Notes: generated by a model from the sequence alone, not told the origin. 43,133 bases of DNA from Nemertoderma westbladi (GCA_032718475.1 JAUCBJ010007630.1:1-43133), one strand, 5' to 3'. Counted from the first letter of the stretch, positions 1 to 12,489 are shown. Program-made: numbers and translations.

Positions 1-311
1 ATTGTCCGTATTATATCATAAATACGTAACTACAGCAAGATGAAATGTCTGTACTTATTAAAGTACAATAAAGCCACTACTATATTTAAGTATTATTGGT
101 AGGCAGAGTATTAGGAATGCAAAGTTCAGATCCTCGTGTCTCGGCTAAACCAAGCTCTGGGTAGACCTTGGAAACGACTTGCCTCTTCACACTGACATTG
201 CTTCGTGCGATATTGCTCTCATACCGTATATTAAATAATACATATAGTAGCGTGATGTCCCTTTAACAGTAGCGTATCACGCAAAATAAATCTGTTAAAC
301 CCTTTGACCAT
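1..311. other. AT-rich non-coding sequence
   Basis: No open reading frame of note, RNA gene or repeat was recognised here. A GTTCAGATCC stretch near 124 resembles an RNA polymerase III B box, but no tRNA fold surrounds it. Confidence 0.4.
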
Positions 312-615
312 CTGTAATTCTAGTCGATTAAGATATCGCGGCACCCACCGATATACTTGAAAGACAAATTCTAGAATCAGTGGTTAACGTCCCCAGACAA
401 GTTCTGGAATAAATCGGTGCCCATCTCAAATATTAATTAGTTAATATTTACAAATCAAATAAGTCAAAATCTGTAAAATTCAGATCCTTCAACAATTCTA
501 GTCAATTAAGATATCGTAGCATTTACCGATATTCTTAAAAAGACAATTGTCATAGAATTAAGGATCTTGTGTCCCTAGACATGTTCTAGAATCAAAATAT
601 GTCCATTTAATTATC
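312..615. repeat. Diverged two-copy tandem duplication (about 178-bp spacing)
   Basis: A block starting at about 312 (ATTCTAGTCGATTAAGATAT) recurs at about 493 (ATTCTAGTCAATTAAGATAT). The following landmarks recur in the same order: ACCGATAT, AAAGACAA, then CCCNAGACANGTTCT. The copies are roughly 110-120 bp, imperfect, and separated by AT-rich sequence. No coding potential was seen. Confidence 0.6.
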
Positions 616-2116
616 AAATAATAAAATTTCAGGGAATAAATTTAAATTCATGCCTTTTAATGAATTTAATAAATTGCCATTTTTACGCAATTTATAAAGT
701 TCCCAAAATTCCATTAATTAATAGATCAAGGGAGCGGAGATTTATCTTATCATGCGTATGAGTGTGTGAAAGTCTCCCAAACGTAGCCAATAGCCGATAA
801 AATTCATAAAGTCATGTATAAAACAGAACATTGACTATTAAAGAATTACTATTAAATAACATCCCAGATCTGTATGCATTGGAATCACCCTAATTCTACC
901 GCTAGCTTTGCATAATGTCACCATAGCAACAACCACGCTAGAATTAGAATTGAGTTAAAAGAACAATAGAAAGCTTGTCCCATTGAATAGCATAGGGAAT
1001 AAATAGTGCACTGATAGTATCCAAGGATACATAATAATACAGTGACATTCTGGAAGGCATTGACTAACAGACAAGTGACCCGAGTGTGTGTAATTTGTGA
1101 CAAGTTGTGTGTGTGGTATTTGTGAGTTTATAGGTGAATGTTACTGCTAAGGTGTGTTTACAGTAGCTAGTCGCAATCGTAAAAGTAACCTAACTCTCCA
1201 AGGAAACCTGAAGTACATCTAAGCCTTTGGGACGGACAGTTGAGTGACTTGTGCCGGTTGTCGTTGTCGTTGTGCGGCTACGTCGTTGGCAAAAGTACAG
1301 CGGCGACGACACATCGGCGCTGAGGATCTCGTACTGTCCGGGGTTGATTGGGGTAGGCAGCGACGCCCGCTCGCCTAAATATAAACTCATTATAATATGG
1401 ATAAACTCATATATAGCAGATATGACGGAGTTGATAGAAGATGGTCTTGTCCTCCTATCGATTTACACAATACGGACTATGTCGACTATATATCCTGCCC
1501 AGCGGAGTCGGAACCATAAACGGAAATTCGAATGCGAAAATTCTATTCGAAATCGACTCGAAAGAAAAGACACTTAAGAAACAAATGGACGCGGTAACTC
1601 CAACGTATATTTGGAATTCTTGATAGAAGCATTGTAACAACAAATAAATATCACCCGCGTTTACCCTACCAGACGTGCGTCTTTGGTATTATTACGATAA
1701 ATGCCCTAGACCCAACTAATAAACGGAAAGACATAAACATCCACGTAAACCGAAACTTGTTGACGTATCACCTATGCTCACTCGGCTCGAACGATCCTGG
1801 AGTAAACCTACGATCAGAGTCCCGGAATACTCGGTCAAACCTCCTCATTCCTTAGTTGGACCTCAGACCTGCGATCTTGGTGGTGTCGCGGATCCTCGCG
1901 GACTGTATTCACTGTTCAAAGATCTAGTGCTACCCTAACAATTAATCGGTAACACTCCGACAGTGATTTCTAGCTAGCCGCCCATCTTACCTAGCCGGAT
2001 TGTGACGCGGACACCTAATATCACTATCCAACCGTATGGTCGTCCACGTTTAACGCGATACAACCCCTCATCAAGGGGAAGGAGAGCGTTGTACGAAACG
2101 AGTTAAACGCTATTTT
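616..2116. other. Non-coding sequence with a CpG-bearing patch and a hairpin
   Basis: No recognisable gene. A GT-rich tract lies at about 1083-1130. A patch at about 1230-1380 is richer in G+C and CpG than its surroundings. At 2048-2110 an imperfect inverted repeat (GTTTAAC...TACAAC against GTTGTAC...GTTAAAC) encloses a small CCCCT/AGGGG hairpin. The patch and hairpin precede a weak open frame starting at about 2117, so they could be a promoter or 5' region, but nothing proves it. Confidence 0.3.
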
Positions 2117-2498
2117 ATAAAGATCAAAAAGGAAACCTGCGTTTGTTCAGATAAACGTAAGTTATAACAGTGAGTCCAATCGACAAACGAATTGGCCTTA
2201 TCTCAGTTCGATTGGGAAACCTCGAATCTCAAAGAAGATATCAAACTTAGAAAACCCTATTCTCTGCGAGAGTTTTGGACGAACGTATCCCATGACAAGC
2301 GGAGGAAAATCAGCTCGAGGAGAAGCATATCGAAATGGACGAGACATCGACCACAATCCTACACCTTCTGATGCAATCATATTGCACCCTTCACCCAGGA
2401 GTTATGGCCCTCCTAGTAAAGTGGCTCCCCCCAAAGAGAAAAAGACTCTTGCTAGCCTCAAAAAACTGCGTAAACGCCGTCTGCGTAAGAAAGACTAA
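2117..2498 (+). CDS. Doubtful open frame or terminal exon, unknown protein
   Basis: A frame open for about 126 codons ends with TAA at 2498. Its only internal methionine start is at 2292, giving a 68-residue product. The predicted protein has a Pro/Ser-rich middle and a strongly basic end (KKLRKRRLRKKD), which could act as a nuclear localisation or nucleic-acid-binding tail. No family is recognised. There is no clear acceptor site, polyadenylation signal or partner exon, and a frame this long can arise by chance in 43 kb. It could be a 3' terminal exon, a remnant of a mobile-element ORF, or not coding at all. Confidence 0.15.
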
Positions 2499-3820
2499 CT
2501 GTTTAGAGTATCTTTATGTTTTAGAAACTGTGATTTTTATATTTTATAGACTGAAAATCCCATTTTCTGGGAGCGGTGTAAAAGCCTTTGCTGAATTGCC
2601 CCGTTATTTTTATTATCTTTTACATTAAAATACTCTGTAGTTGATTTAATAAGTGTAAGAGACCGTATTATTGCTGTATCGGTGTTTTTAGAGGATCTAA
2701 GACCTATTTCCTCCGTATGTGTACTGTGAAAGGCATATTTTATGATTCTATGGCAATTCGTGACGCAAAGGGGTGATAGCTACTCTTGAACAGTAGTTAC
2801 TATGACTACAGTTAACAGCTGACATTCATACGTGTTGATTTCCTTTGTTCTACGGCGTCTCTCAGTTCAGTCAGCCAATTAGAGCGTTTTTGTGGCTCCT
2901 TGTACAGAAAATTTCCGAGAAATGACGCAATGCCTATGTGCAGTGTTTACATTCAGTCCTGAGCCAAAGAAAGAACGGCTTGGAAGTATTTTGTGCTATA
3001 CTGTTTTTAGTCTTACACTAGTAGGTTTAATTATAAAGGGCATATATCCTTTAACTGACTGATGATCAATGCGGACCGGCATACTGCTGACTGATCATAC
3101 ATGCTGACTGCTGAAACATTGCAAACTCATAACAATCAGTGTTCAGTTGTTGTTTTATACTGCTATTTACTGTCAGTTCTTCATAATATGGTTGATGAAT
3201 TATTATATTTGGAATAATGATAAATAACCCCGAAACCCAATATTCTTGATATACCGAAGGTAAGAGAGAAGGTTACAGATAAACGATTGTGACTTATGTT
3301 AAAGTGGTTTGAAGTGAATCTAATGTTATTTGATAGACCCTACATGAGTCAGCCTGTGTTCCTTTTATATGTGACTAAAATCAGTGAAGATTGGCAGATT
3401 AGTGTGCAGTATTGTGCAGCATTGTGTATGAGTGAGTCTGTTAAAGAAGCAATTCCTAAAGAATGCGCCATATATGTGAATTATAATTAAGCCATATCGT
3501 TGTGAGTAGTTTAAGTCATAACTCTGTTTATATAGATAAAGCGCCACGTCCTAAAGGAACTGTTAATATTCCCGAAGGTAAATAATATTGTCAGAGATTA
3601 TATAATACTGTCAGTCGAATAATACATTAGGCTTACATAGCAATAAAAATTAAACCGTCGAACCCAATCTCCCGGGAATCTCCAGCGGGTGAATGGTCGC
3701 GCACGGATTGGTTTCGACTAGTGTAGTGAATCAAATACTTGTCATAGACTAAAAACTGATTTAATATCTAGAAGACATCTTAATTTGGTGGGTTAAACTG
3801 CCAAAGGTCTGAAAGCGCGA
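2499..3820. other. Non-coding sequence, nothing recognised
   Basis: AT-rich sequence with only short chance frames (for example 3296-3490). There are local repeats of the CTGACTGAT type around 3055-3115. No RNA gene or mobile-element end was recognised. Confidence 0.4.
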
Positions 3821-6800
3821 ACAATGTGGTGATGGTAGGATAATGATATACTAGTCGGATCATCGTTGGTACGATGCAGTGAGGGTAGGATAATGATATA
3901 CTAGTTGGATCATCGTTGGTACGATGTGTTGAGGGTAGGATAATGATATACTAGTTGGATCATTGTTGGTCCGATGTGGTGAGGTTATGATAATGATATA
4001 ATAGTTGGATCATTGTTGGTACGATGTGGTGAGGGTAGGATAATGATATACTAGTTGGATCATTGTTGGTACGATGTGGTGAGGGTAGGATAACGATATA
4101 CTAGTTGGATCATTGTTGGTCCGATGTGGTGAGGGTATGATAATGATATAATAGTTGGATCATCGTTGGTACGATGTGGTGAGGGTAGGATAACGATATA
4201 CTAGTTGGATCATTGTTGGTACGATGTGGTGAGGGTAGGATAACGATATACTAGTTGGATCATTGTTGGTCCGATGTGGTGAGGGTATGATAATGATATA
4301 ATAGTTGGATCATCGTTGGTACGATGTGTTGAAGGTATGATAATGATATACTAGTTGGATCATTGTTGGTACGATGTGGTGATGGTAGGATAATGATATA
4401 CTAGTCGGATCATCGTTGGTACGATGCAGTGAGGGTAGGATAATGATATACTAGTCGGATCATTGTTGGTACGATGTGGTGATGGTAGGATAATGATATA
4501 CTAGTCGGATCATCGTTGGTACGATGCAGTGAGGGTAGGATAACGATATACTAGTCGGATCATTGTTGGTTGGATAATGATATACTAGTCGGATCATTGT
4601 TGGTACGATGTGGTGATGGTAGGATAATGATATACTAGTCGGATCATCGTTGGTACGATGTGGTGATGGTAGGATAATGATATACTAGTCGGATCATCGT
4701 TGGTACGATGCAGTGAGGGTAGGATAATGATATACTAGTCGGATCATTGTTGGTTGGATAATGATATACTAGTCGGATCATTGTTGGTACGATGTGGTGA
4801 TGGTAGGATAATGATATACTAGTCGGATCATCGTTGGTACGATGTGGTGATGGTAGGATAATGATATACTAGTCGGATCATCGTTGGTACGATGCAGTGA
4901 GGGTAGGATAATGATATACTAGTTGGATCATCGTTGGTACGATGTGTTGAGGGTAGGATAATGATATACTAGTTGGATCATTGTTGGTCCGATGTGGTGA
5001 GGTTATGATAATGATATAATAGTTGGATCATTGTTGGTACGATGTGGTGAGGGTAGGATAATGATATACTAGTTGGATCATTGTTGGTACGATGTGGTGA
5101 GGGTAGGATAACGATATACTAGTTGGATCATTGTTGGTCCGATGTGGTGAGGGTATGATAATGATATAATAGTTGGATCATCGTTGGTACGATGTGGTGA
5201 GGGTAGGATAACGATATACTAGTTGGATCATTGTTGGTACGATGTGGTGAGGGTAGGATAACGATATACTAGTTGGATCATTGTTGGTCCGATGTGGTGA
5301 GGGTATGATAATGATATAATAGTTGGATCATCGTTGGTACGATGTGTTGAAGGTATGATAATGATATACTAGTTGGATCATCGTTGGTACGATGTGGTGA
5401 GGGTAGGATAATGATATACTAGTCGGATCATCGTTGGTACGATGCAGTGAGGGTAGGATAATGATATACTAGTCGGATCATTGTTTGTACGATGTGGTGA
5501 GGGTAGGATAATGATATACTAGTCGGATCATCGTTGGTACGATGTGGTGAGGGTAGGATAATGATAATACTAGTCGGATCTTCGTTGGTACAATGTGGTG
5601 AGGGTAGGATAATGATATACTAGTCGGATCATTGTTGGTACGATGCAGTCAGGGTAGGATAATGATATACTAGTCGGATCATCGTTGGTACGATGCGGTG
5701 AGGGTAGGATAATGATATACTAGTCGGATCATCGTTGGTACGATGTGGTGAGGGTAGGATAATGATATACTAGTCGGATCATCGTTGGTACGATGCAGTG
5801 AGGGTAGGATAATGATATACTAGTCGGATCATTGTTTGTACGATGTGGTGAGGGTAGGATAATGATATACTAGTCGGATCATCGTTGGTACGATGTGGTG
5901 AGGGTAGGATAATGATAATACTAGTCGGATCTTCGTTGGTACAATGTGGTGAGGGTAGGATAATGATATACTAGTCGGATCATTGTTGGTACGATGCAGT
6001 CAGGGTAGGATAATGATATACTAGTCGGATCATCGTTGGTACGATGCGGTGAGGGTAGGATAATGATATACTAGTCGGATCATCGTTGGTACGATGTGGT
6101 GAGGGTAGGATAATGATATACTAGTCGGATCATCGTTGGTACGATGCAGTGAGGGTAGGATAATGATATACTAGTCGGATCATCGTTGGAGCGATGTGGT
6201 GAGGGTAGGATAACGATATACTAGTCGGATCATTGTTGTTTGGATAATGATATACTAGTCGGATCATCGTTGGTACGATGTGGTGAGGGTAGGATAATGA
6301 TATACTAGTCGGATCATCGTTGGTACGATGTGGTGAGGGTAGGATAATGATATACTAGTTGGATCATTGTTGGTACAATGTGGTGAGGGTAGGATAATGA
6401 TATACTAGTCGGATCATTGTTGGTACGATGTGTTGATGGTAGGATAACGATATACTAGTTGGATCATCTTTGGTACGATATGATGGGGGTAGGATAACGA
6501 TATACTAGTTGGATCATTGTTGTTACAATGTGGTGAGGGTAGGATAATGATATACTAGTCGGATCATCGTTGGTACGATGTGGTGAGGGTAGGATAACGA
6601 TATACTAGTCGGATCATCGTTGGCACGATGTGTTGAGGGTAGGATAACGATATACTAGTTGGATCATTGTTGTTACAATGTGGTGAGGGTAGGATAATGA
6701 TATACTAGTCGGATCATCGTTGGTACGATGTGTTGAGGGTAGGATAATGATATACTATTCGGATCATCATTGGTACGATGTGTTGAGGGTAGGATAACGA

Positions 6801-7046
6801 TATACTAGTCGGATCATCGTTGGTACGATGTGGTGAGGGCAGGATAACGATATACTAGTCGGATCATCGTTGGTACGATGTGTTGAGGGTAGGATAATGA
6901 TATACTAGTCGGATCATCATTGGTACGATGTGTTGAGGGTAAGATAACGATATACTAGTTGGATCATCTTTGGTACGATATGGTGAGGGTAGGATAATGA
7001 TATACTAGTTGGATCATCGTTGGTACGATGTGGTGAGGGTAGGATA
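3821..7046. repeat. 50-bp satellite array, about 64 units
   Basis: Tandem repeat with a 50-bp period. A representative unit runs TAATGATATACTAGTCGGAT then CATCGTTGGTACGATGTGGT then GAGGGTAGGA. Variants include T/C in AGTYGGATC, ATCG/ATTG, GTGGT/GCAGT/GTGTT and G/T in GGTAKGAT. Shortened units, in which GTTGGT runs straight into TGGATAATG, occur near 4565, 4750 and 6236. The unit contains the dyad CATCG-TTGGTA-CGATG. Blocks repeat at 1018 bp and 351 bp (see findings). No protein is encoded. The array is interrupted at 7047 by LINE copy A and resumes at 10815. Confidence 0.95.
7036..7046. repeat. Left target-site duplication of LINE copy A
   Basis: AGGGTAGGATA is satellite sequence immediately before copy A. 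The same 11 bp follow the (TAG)n tail at 10815-10825, and the satellite then continues in register. This defines the insertion boundaries. Confidence 0.8.
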
Positions 7047-10000
7047 CAGATCAGGTCAGGTATTCTAGGTCATTGATCAAGAAAACTTGCCACCTCCATG
7101 CAGCATAAAGGAGGTGCCACCTGTAGCTGCATAGACCCTCTTACTAGGGCAAATCTGGTCCTGTAACTAGGACCCCCTTCGTTCTGGGATAAGGACCCCT
7201 TGGTCCTGGATTAAGGACCCATATACTTGGCTGCAGGGGTATATGGCCTGACCAGGCAGATGGTGATCTACCAATGGCTGGTTAGGAGTAGAGTGTTCTC
7301 ATGTCCACTTTGAGGGCACTTCACTGCGACCTGCACCTGGCAGCAAGGGTACAGGGCATGACCCAGCAGATGAGCTGCAACAGCCAATGGTGGGTCATGT
7401 ACGCCAGAGTAGATATGGGTGATGGGCCTCATATCTGACTCCATTGCGACACCCACCCTGTGGAATGGCAAACCAGGGTGTGGTATTTGCCCCGAGAGCT
7501 GACTCGGCAAAAAAGCACCCCCCAACCCCCACTATGGATTACATTAGCAATGCAGAGGTCCGGCCACTAGAGGCCAGTGGAATTACCGGACACAATCGGC
7601 CTCACAGGCGTCAGTTAACTCCTGACCGGCTGCCTGTCTCACCCCCTACTGGAGAGAGAGCAGCCAACAATTCTTTGAGTCCCTTTCCTGATGACCTTTC
7701 TGGCCCAAACCCTGGGTCACCAGGGAGGCCAGATTGTGATGGGGAGAGGGATTCTGGAGTTGGAGGCTACTCTCATGTTCCACCCCGACCAACACAGCCA
7801 TTGGTGAATCTGAGGCAAGTCACTAGACTAGCCTCAGTAAACACCCTAACACTCGGGTCCCCAATGCGACAAGGTGAGCTGACTGCCTTGGCAGATAAGC
7901 TTTCTCTTAGCGCAGTGGGTGTTCAAGAGCACCGAATGCAGACTGGACAGACTGATGAGGTTCTGATTAAGGACATGGGGGGCGGTTGGCGACTCGCCCT
8001 CGCGTCAGCAGATGATAGTGGCAATGGTGGAATTGGTCTATTGATGAATCCAACTGCACATGCAGCATAGGACAAAATAGACCAAATCTCTAACCGCATC
8101 ATCCGTTGCCACTTCTCATGTTCTGGAAGACTGGCTAAGAAGTTTCCTAAGGTGGTTCTGATTGTGTGCTACTCTCCAACTAGTGTTGCCCCTGTAGAGG
8201 AGGTGGAAAATTTCTACCACAATCTACAAGCAGCAACTGATGGAGTGGATCAGCATGCATTCTTAACATTCCTGGGAGACTTTAATGCAAGTCTGCATCA
8301 ATCACCTACATCGCCCTGGGTCTATAGCAATAGTGTTAACCGAAATTCTGTCCATCTTCAGGATTTTATCTCTGGAAATGGATTGTTTTCGGCTGGAACC
8401 CAGTTTAAGAAGCGAACTGGAAAGCTATGGACTCATTGTGGACCCAGTGGTCACAAGTCCCAGATAGACCATATTCTGTTTCGTAGGAAATACAGGAGCT
8501 CTATACAAGACTGTAATGCATTTACACTTCGACCCTTCTCCAGTGATCACCGCCTTATTGTGGCCAAGGTAAGACTTAGTCTGCGTGCTAGCAGAACAAC
8601 GAAATCTGCCTTACCACGGCATGACTGGTCCTCTCTGTTGCAACAGCCAAGTGTGAGATCCAGCTTCACACTACAGCTGAGCAACAGGTATGAGGCTCTT
8701 GCCTCTGAGGCGGCAGATCACTGTGAGGGCTATACTGCCTTTACAGAAGCAGTTAAGTTAGCAGCTGCAGAAACAGTTCCTGTATACCCTCGAAACAGGA
8801 AAAGGGCCCCCTGGACTGACAACAAAATTCAGAAGTGCCGAAATGACCTTCATAAGGCGCAGAAAGAGTCCCGACTCAAACAGACTACAGCGGCCAAGAA
8901 TGCAGTTAAAGCTGCATCTAGGTCCCTGAACAGGCAGTACTCTGTTAATCTACAGGAGCTAATAAACCAACAGGTTGATGCCATCAATGATGCTGACGAC
9001 AGCAGGCAATCATCCCAGGCATGGAAATCGATCAATCTGCTTACTGGGCGGAAAAGCCAACCAACCACCAAGGTTAAGGCTGAATCACCAGCCGATCGCC
9101 TCAATGGTTGGAAAGTCCACTTTGAAAAGCTCCTCAATAATGACAGGGTATTGCCTGATAACTTTATAGAAGTAAAAGTGTCTGAGTCTGTACTCCCAGA
9201 TATTCCCATTGGCGATATCTCCTTTGCAGAAGTGAAGGCTGCTGCAAAGAGCATTAAGACCAATCGTGCCAGTGGAGTAGATGGTGTTCCCCCTGAGGTC
9301 TTTAAAATACCTGAGTGTTTAAAGCTCATCTATCCCATCATATTAGACATGTACCGTACAACAAGAGTCCCACAAGAAATGAAAACAAATAAGTTGGTGC
9401 CAGTTCCCAAGAAGGGCAACCTAACACTCTATGGTTCTTTTCGGGGAATCTCATTGATCTCGATTGCTGCAAAACTATACAATAGAATTCTATTAAATCG
9501 CATCAGGGATCCCATTGAGAGACTGCTACGTGGAAATCAGAATGGGTTCCGTAAAGGTCGTGGGACCATGGAGCCCATTTTGGCACTTAGAAGGATAATT
9601 GAAGAGTTATCAAAAAAGAAAGACAGGCATCTGGCTGTTATCTTTGTTGACTTCTTCAAGGCCTTTGATTCAGTCTCTCGCTCACGTATGTTCAGCATAC
9701 TTTTATTATATGGGATTCCTGATGAAATTATTGCAGCAATCAGATCAGTATATGATGGTTCGACAACATTTGTGTCTACTGTTGCGGTGACACAGAACCA
9801 TTTGAAGTGTTATGGGGCGTCCTCCAAGGAGACACACTTGCACCATTCTTGTTCATTATTGTGGTTGACTATGTTCTACGCATGTCCTTAGATCATCATA
9901 ATGATGATGGGGTGATGATAACTCCACCTACTGGCTCCAGAAGTCAGGGAAATCCTGCCAAGTACCTAACTGATCTAGACTTTGCTGAGAGTACTTAGGA

Positions 10001-10814
10001 GTACTCTCAGAATCATTAGAGGGAGCCCAGCGGCTCCTCAGCTCATTAGAACATGCTGCTTCTAGTGTTGGTCTTTTTATTAACTCCAGAAAGACCAAAA
10101 TTCTGACAGTTAACTTTGAAAGTCCTCAGCAAGTCTCTGATCGGATGAGCATAAGCTCAAAGGATGGTATGCTTGAGCATGTGGACGACTTCTGTTACCT
10201 GGGATCATGGATCCGGAAGTCAGGTGAGGACCTTCGAATACGTAAGGGAAAGGCATGGGCAGCCTTGAATAGGCTTTCCAGGATTTGGAAGTCACCTAGA
10301 ATTAATCGGAAACTTAAGGTCCGATTATTTAGAGCAGCAGTAGTTCCAGTACTCCTCTACGGGATTCCATGCTGGGCTCTAACTGCTGAGGACACCAAAT
10401 CTCTGGATGGCACATTCACAAGAATGCTACGCCGGGTACATTGTGTCAAGTACAATGCACACATCTCCAACCAGACACTATATAACATTGGAGGTGTCTC
10501 ATTGGTTCCCCCAAGCTTGACACTAGAACAAAATCGCCTCCGCTTTGCAGGACATTGCTTTCGCCGTGAGGACCAGCCAGTGCATAATCTTGTACTTTGG
10601 CAGCCTCATGGAGTGAATAAGCATGGTGGACAGCCCATGACTTTCTTGAGACGCATCTTAAAGGACACTGGCCTTAAAGATGCGGATGATCTAGCAAATG
10701 TCATGGGTGATAGGGAGTTGTGGCGGTGCAATTTTGTTGACAAGCAGGCACAGCATTCTTAAAAATGCAGCTGCAATGCAGCATGCCGATCCTAGTAGTA
10801 GTAGTAGTAGTAGT
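7047..10814 (+). mobile_element. Full-length RTE-like non-LTR retrotransposon, copy A
   Basis: About 3.77 kb: a roughly 400-bp 5' region, one long degenerate ORF (endonuclease plus reverse transcriptase), a short 3' UTR and a (TAG)n microsatellite tail at about 10795-10814. Microsatellite tails and an APE endonuclease with a FADD-type reverse transcriptase are usual in RTE-related clades. The 5' end matches that of copy B (from GGTCAGGTAT), so both look full length. It sits inside the 50-bp satellite with an 11-bp target-site duplication. It cannot move by itself because its ORF has a nonsense codon and two frame-disrupting changes. Assignment to RTE rather than RTEX or a related clade is by similarity judgement only. 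Confidence 0.88.
7444..10762 (+). pseudogene. RTE-like endonuclease/reverse transcriptase ORF of copy A, broken
   Basis: This would be a polyprotein of about 1100 residues for target-primed reverse transcription. It has a Pro/Ser-rich leader of about 110 residues, then an APE-type endonuclease (SVNTLTL, GVQEHR, LGDFNA and SSDHR motifs). The reverse transcriptase follows, with GVDGVPPEVF, VPVPKKGN, FVDFFKAFD and VLQGDTLAP, then a C-terminal part with the motif LRFAGHC followed downstream by GGQP. Three lesions are visible by comparison with copy B. An in-frame TAG at 8068-8070 replaces TTG. A 1-bp deletion near 9784 shifts the frame after FVSTV. At 9989-9994, TGAC is replaced by GAGTAC, which destroys the catalytic FADD box and shifts the frame again. 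The remaining frames (8152-9891, 9807-9998, 10145-10762) are pieces of the same ORF. Start chosen at the first methionine, shared with copy B. Confidence 0.85.
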
Positions 10815-11063
10815 AGGGTAGGATAATGATATACTAGTCGGATCATCATTGGTACAATGTGGTGAGGGTAGGATAACGATATACTAGTCGGATCATTGTT
10901 GGTACGATGTGGTGAGGGTAGGATAACGATATACCAGTCGGATCATCGTTGGTACGATGTGTTGAGTGTATGATAATGATATACTAGTCGGATCATTGTT
11001 GGTACGATGTGGTGAGGGTAGGATAATGATATACTAGTTGGATCATTGTTGGTAGAATGTGGT
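10815..11063. repeat. 50-bp satellite, continuation (about 5 units)
   Basis: The satellite resumes directly after the tail of copy A. The first 11 bp (10815-10825) are the right target-site duplication. The last recognisable unit fades out near 11063 (GTTGGTAGAATGTGGT) into non-repetitive sequence. Confidence 0.9.
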
Positions 11064-12489
11064 AATTTGAGGTACAATTGTTGTGTTACTGTTATTTTTG
11101 TCATGTGCTCGGTGTTAACTTGAACACATAACACTATCAAGTCCATAAGTGTAGTGCAATATAACAGGGTGCCAAACTGCAAACTTCCAATATTTCGTAG
11201 TGCATTGTCGAACTTCCTAAACAATTCCTAACCTAACTAACTCAATTTTATATGCCCTTAGCGAATGCATTAACTAACTATCATGATGTGTGTTGTTGAC
11301 CCAGAGCATGTGACATCCAAGGAACCTACCACTAATAAGGGACCAACATAGACTTCCTTGAAATAAAATTGGTTCAACTGGAGATCAACTGGAGATGTTC
11401 AATTTAAACTTACTCCCGAGGATTGCCCATGAGAAATGGACCAAAATTCACATGTCATATAGCCTAATTTCCATCAAACTATTTACCATTTTAAGGATCT
11501 CCTAAATAACAATGTGATATGGTGGGGTTTATGAGTATACCTACTATAATTTTAGCTCTAGGGAAAATTGAGTTACCAATAACGCGAGATACCAATAACA
11601 AATGGATAGTACGTGTAAGCGGTGATCTGATGAGTGCAAATATTACAAAGACGCGATGACTTAGAAACAACTAGAATTTATAAATATGACGATGATGTTG
11701 ATGAAAATTACAGATAATAAATATTTCAATTCTCAAATAACATTTATATAAGGAGAAAAAAGAAGATGAATACCAGGATTCAATCATTCATTATTCTTAT
11801 TGTTGAAAAATAATAAATATCTGATTCTTTTCACATCGTTTTATAACTATTGCAATTAATTAAGAGCCAACTGCTGGATTATTATTCTACTGATATAATG
11901 AAAACTATGTTTTTCCCATGAATGAGAACAATAATTCATTGATCTAAGTACCATCGTTTTTGTAATGACAGGGAATTGTATGGCATATGTTGAAACTTGA
12001 ATTAAATTGAATTTATTGAAATGTTTCAAACATTTAGCCATGAAAGATGCCGCTTTTTTCATTTAAGTTGGATTTTCCACATTGGTCGTCAAGTAAAATA
12101 GAAAAAGAAAATGGTTCATTCACAAAAATCAATATATAATTGTTATCCTTTACAATTCATAATAATACATATGGCGATCAATACAATTATTAATATTCAA
12201 TGAGGAAGAAAAACCTCCTCGAAACAGCTAGTTGGTGAGCTTGTTTGTTTATGCAGGTTTTGTAGGAATTCGCTTTAGCAGCGAGTTGGTAGGATTTCGG
12301 CTGAAGGCGTGATAACATTTGTTCAAAGTTAGTAATATTTATTTTAGTTATTTAAAGTTTATTTATAATGAGTTAAAACTTTATTCGACAGGCCTTTAGT
12401 GCATGCAGTATCGAGGTAACAATACAAAGATTCTAGAATATTACTATCAGGAAGGCAAGTAGACCAAATAATTAGTGGATTGGATGATT
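11064..12489. other. AT-rich non-coding sequence, nothing recognised
   Basis: About 1.4 kb with only short chance frames on both strands. No domain, RNA gene, tandem repeat or mobile-element terminus was recognised. Confidence 0.45.

Noticed and set aside
1251-1577. 108-codon open frame and overlapping frames near 1190-1640
   Set aside because: Several frames of similar length overlap on both strands, none with recognisable motifs; valine-rich runs come from a GTT/GTC repeat. Chance frames are more likely.
2200-2230. tRNA-like B box (CAGTTCGATTGG)
   Set aside because: No matching A box or cloverleaf pairing upstream, and no discriminator or acceptor stem.
3821-7046. CRISPR-like array
   Set aside because: Repeats are contiguous 50-bp units with no unique spacers, in a eukaryotic context with no cas genes. 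It is a satellite.
7268-7525. 85-codon frame antisense to the 5' region of copy A (also 27703-27960 for copy B)
   Set aside because: Present in both copies because they are the same element. It has no domain and overlaps the start of the sense ORF.
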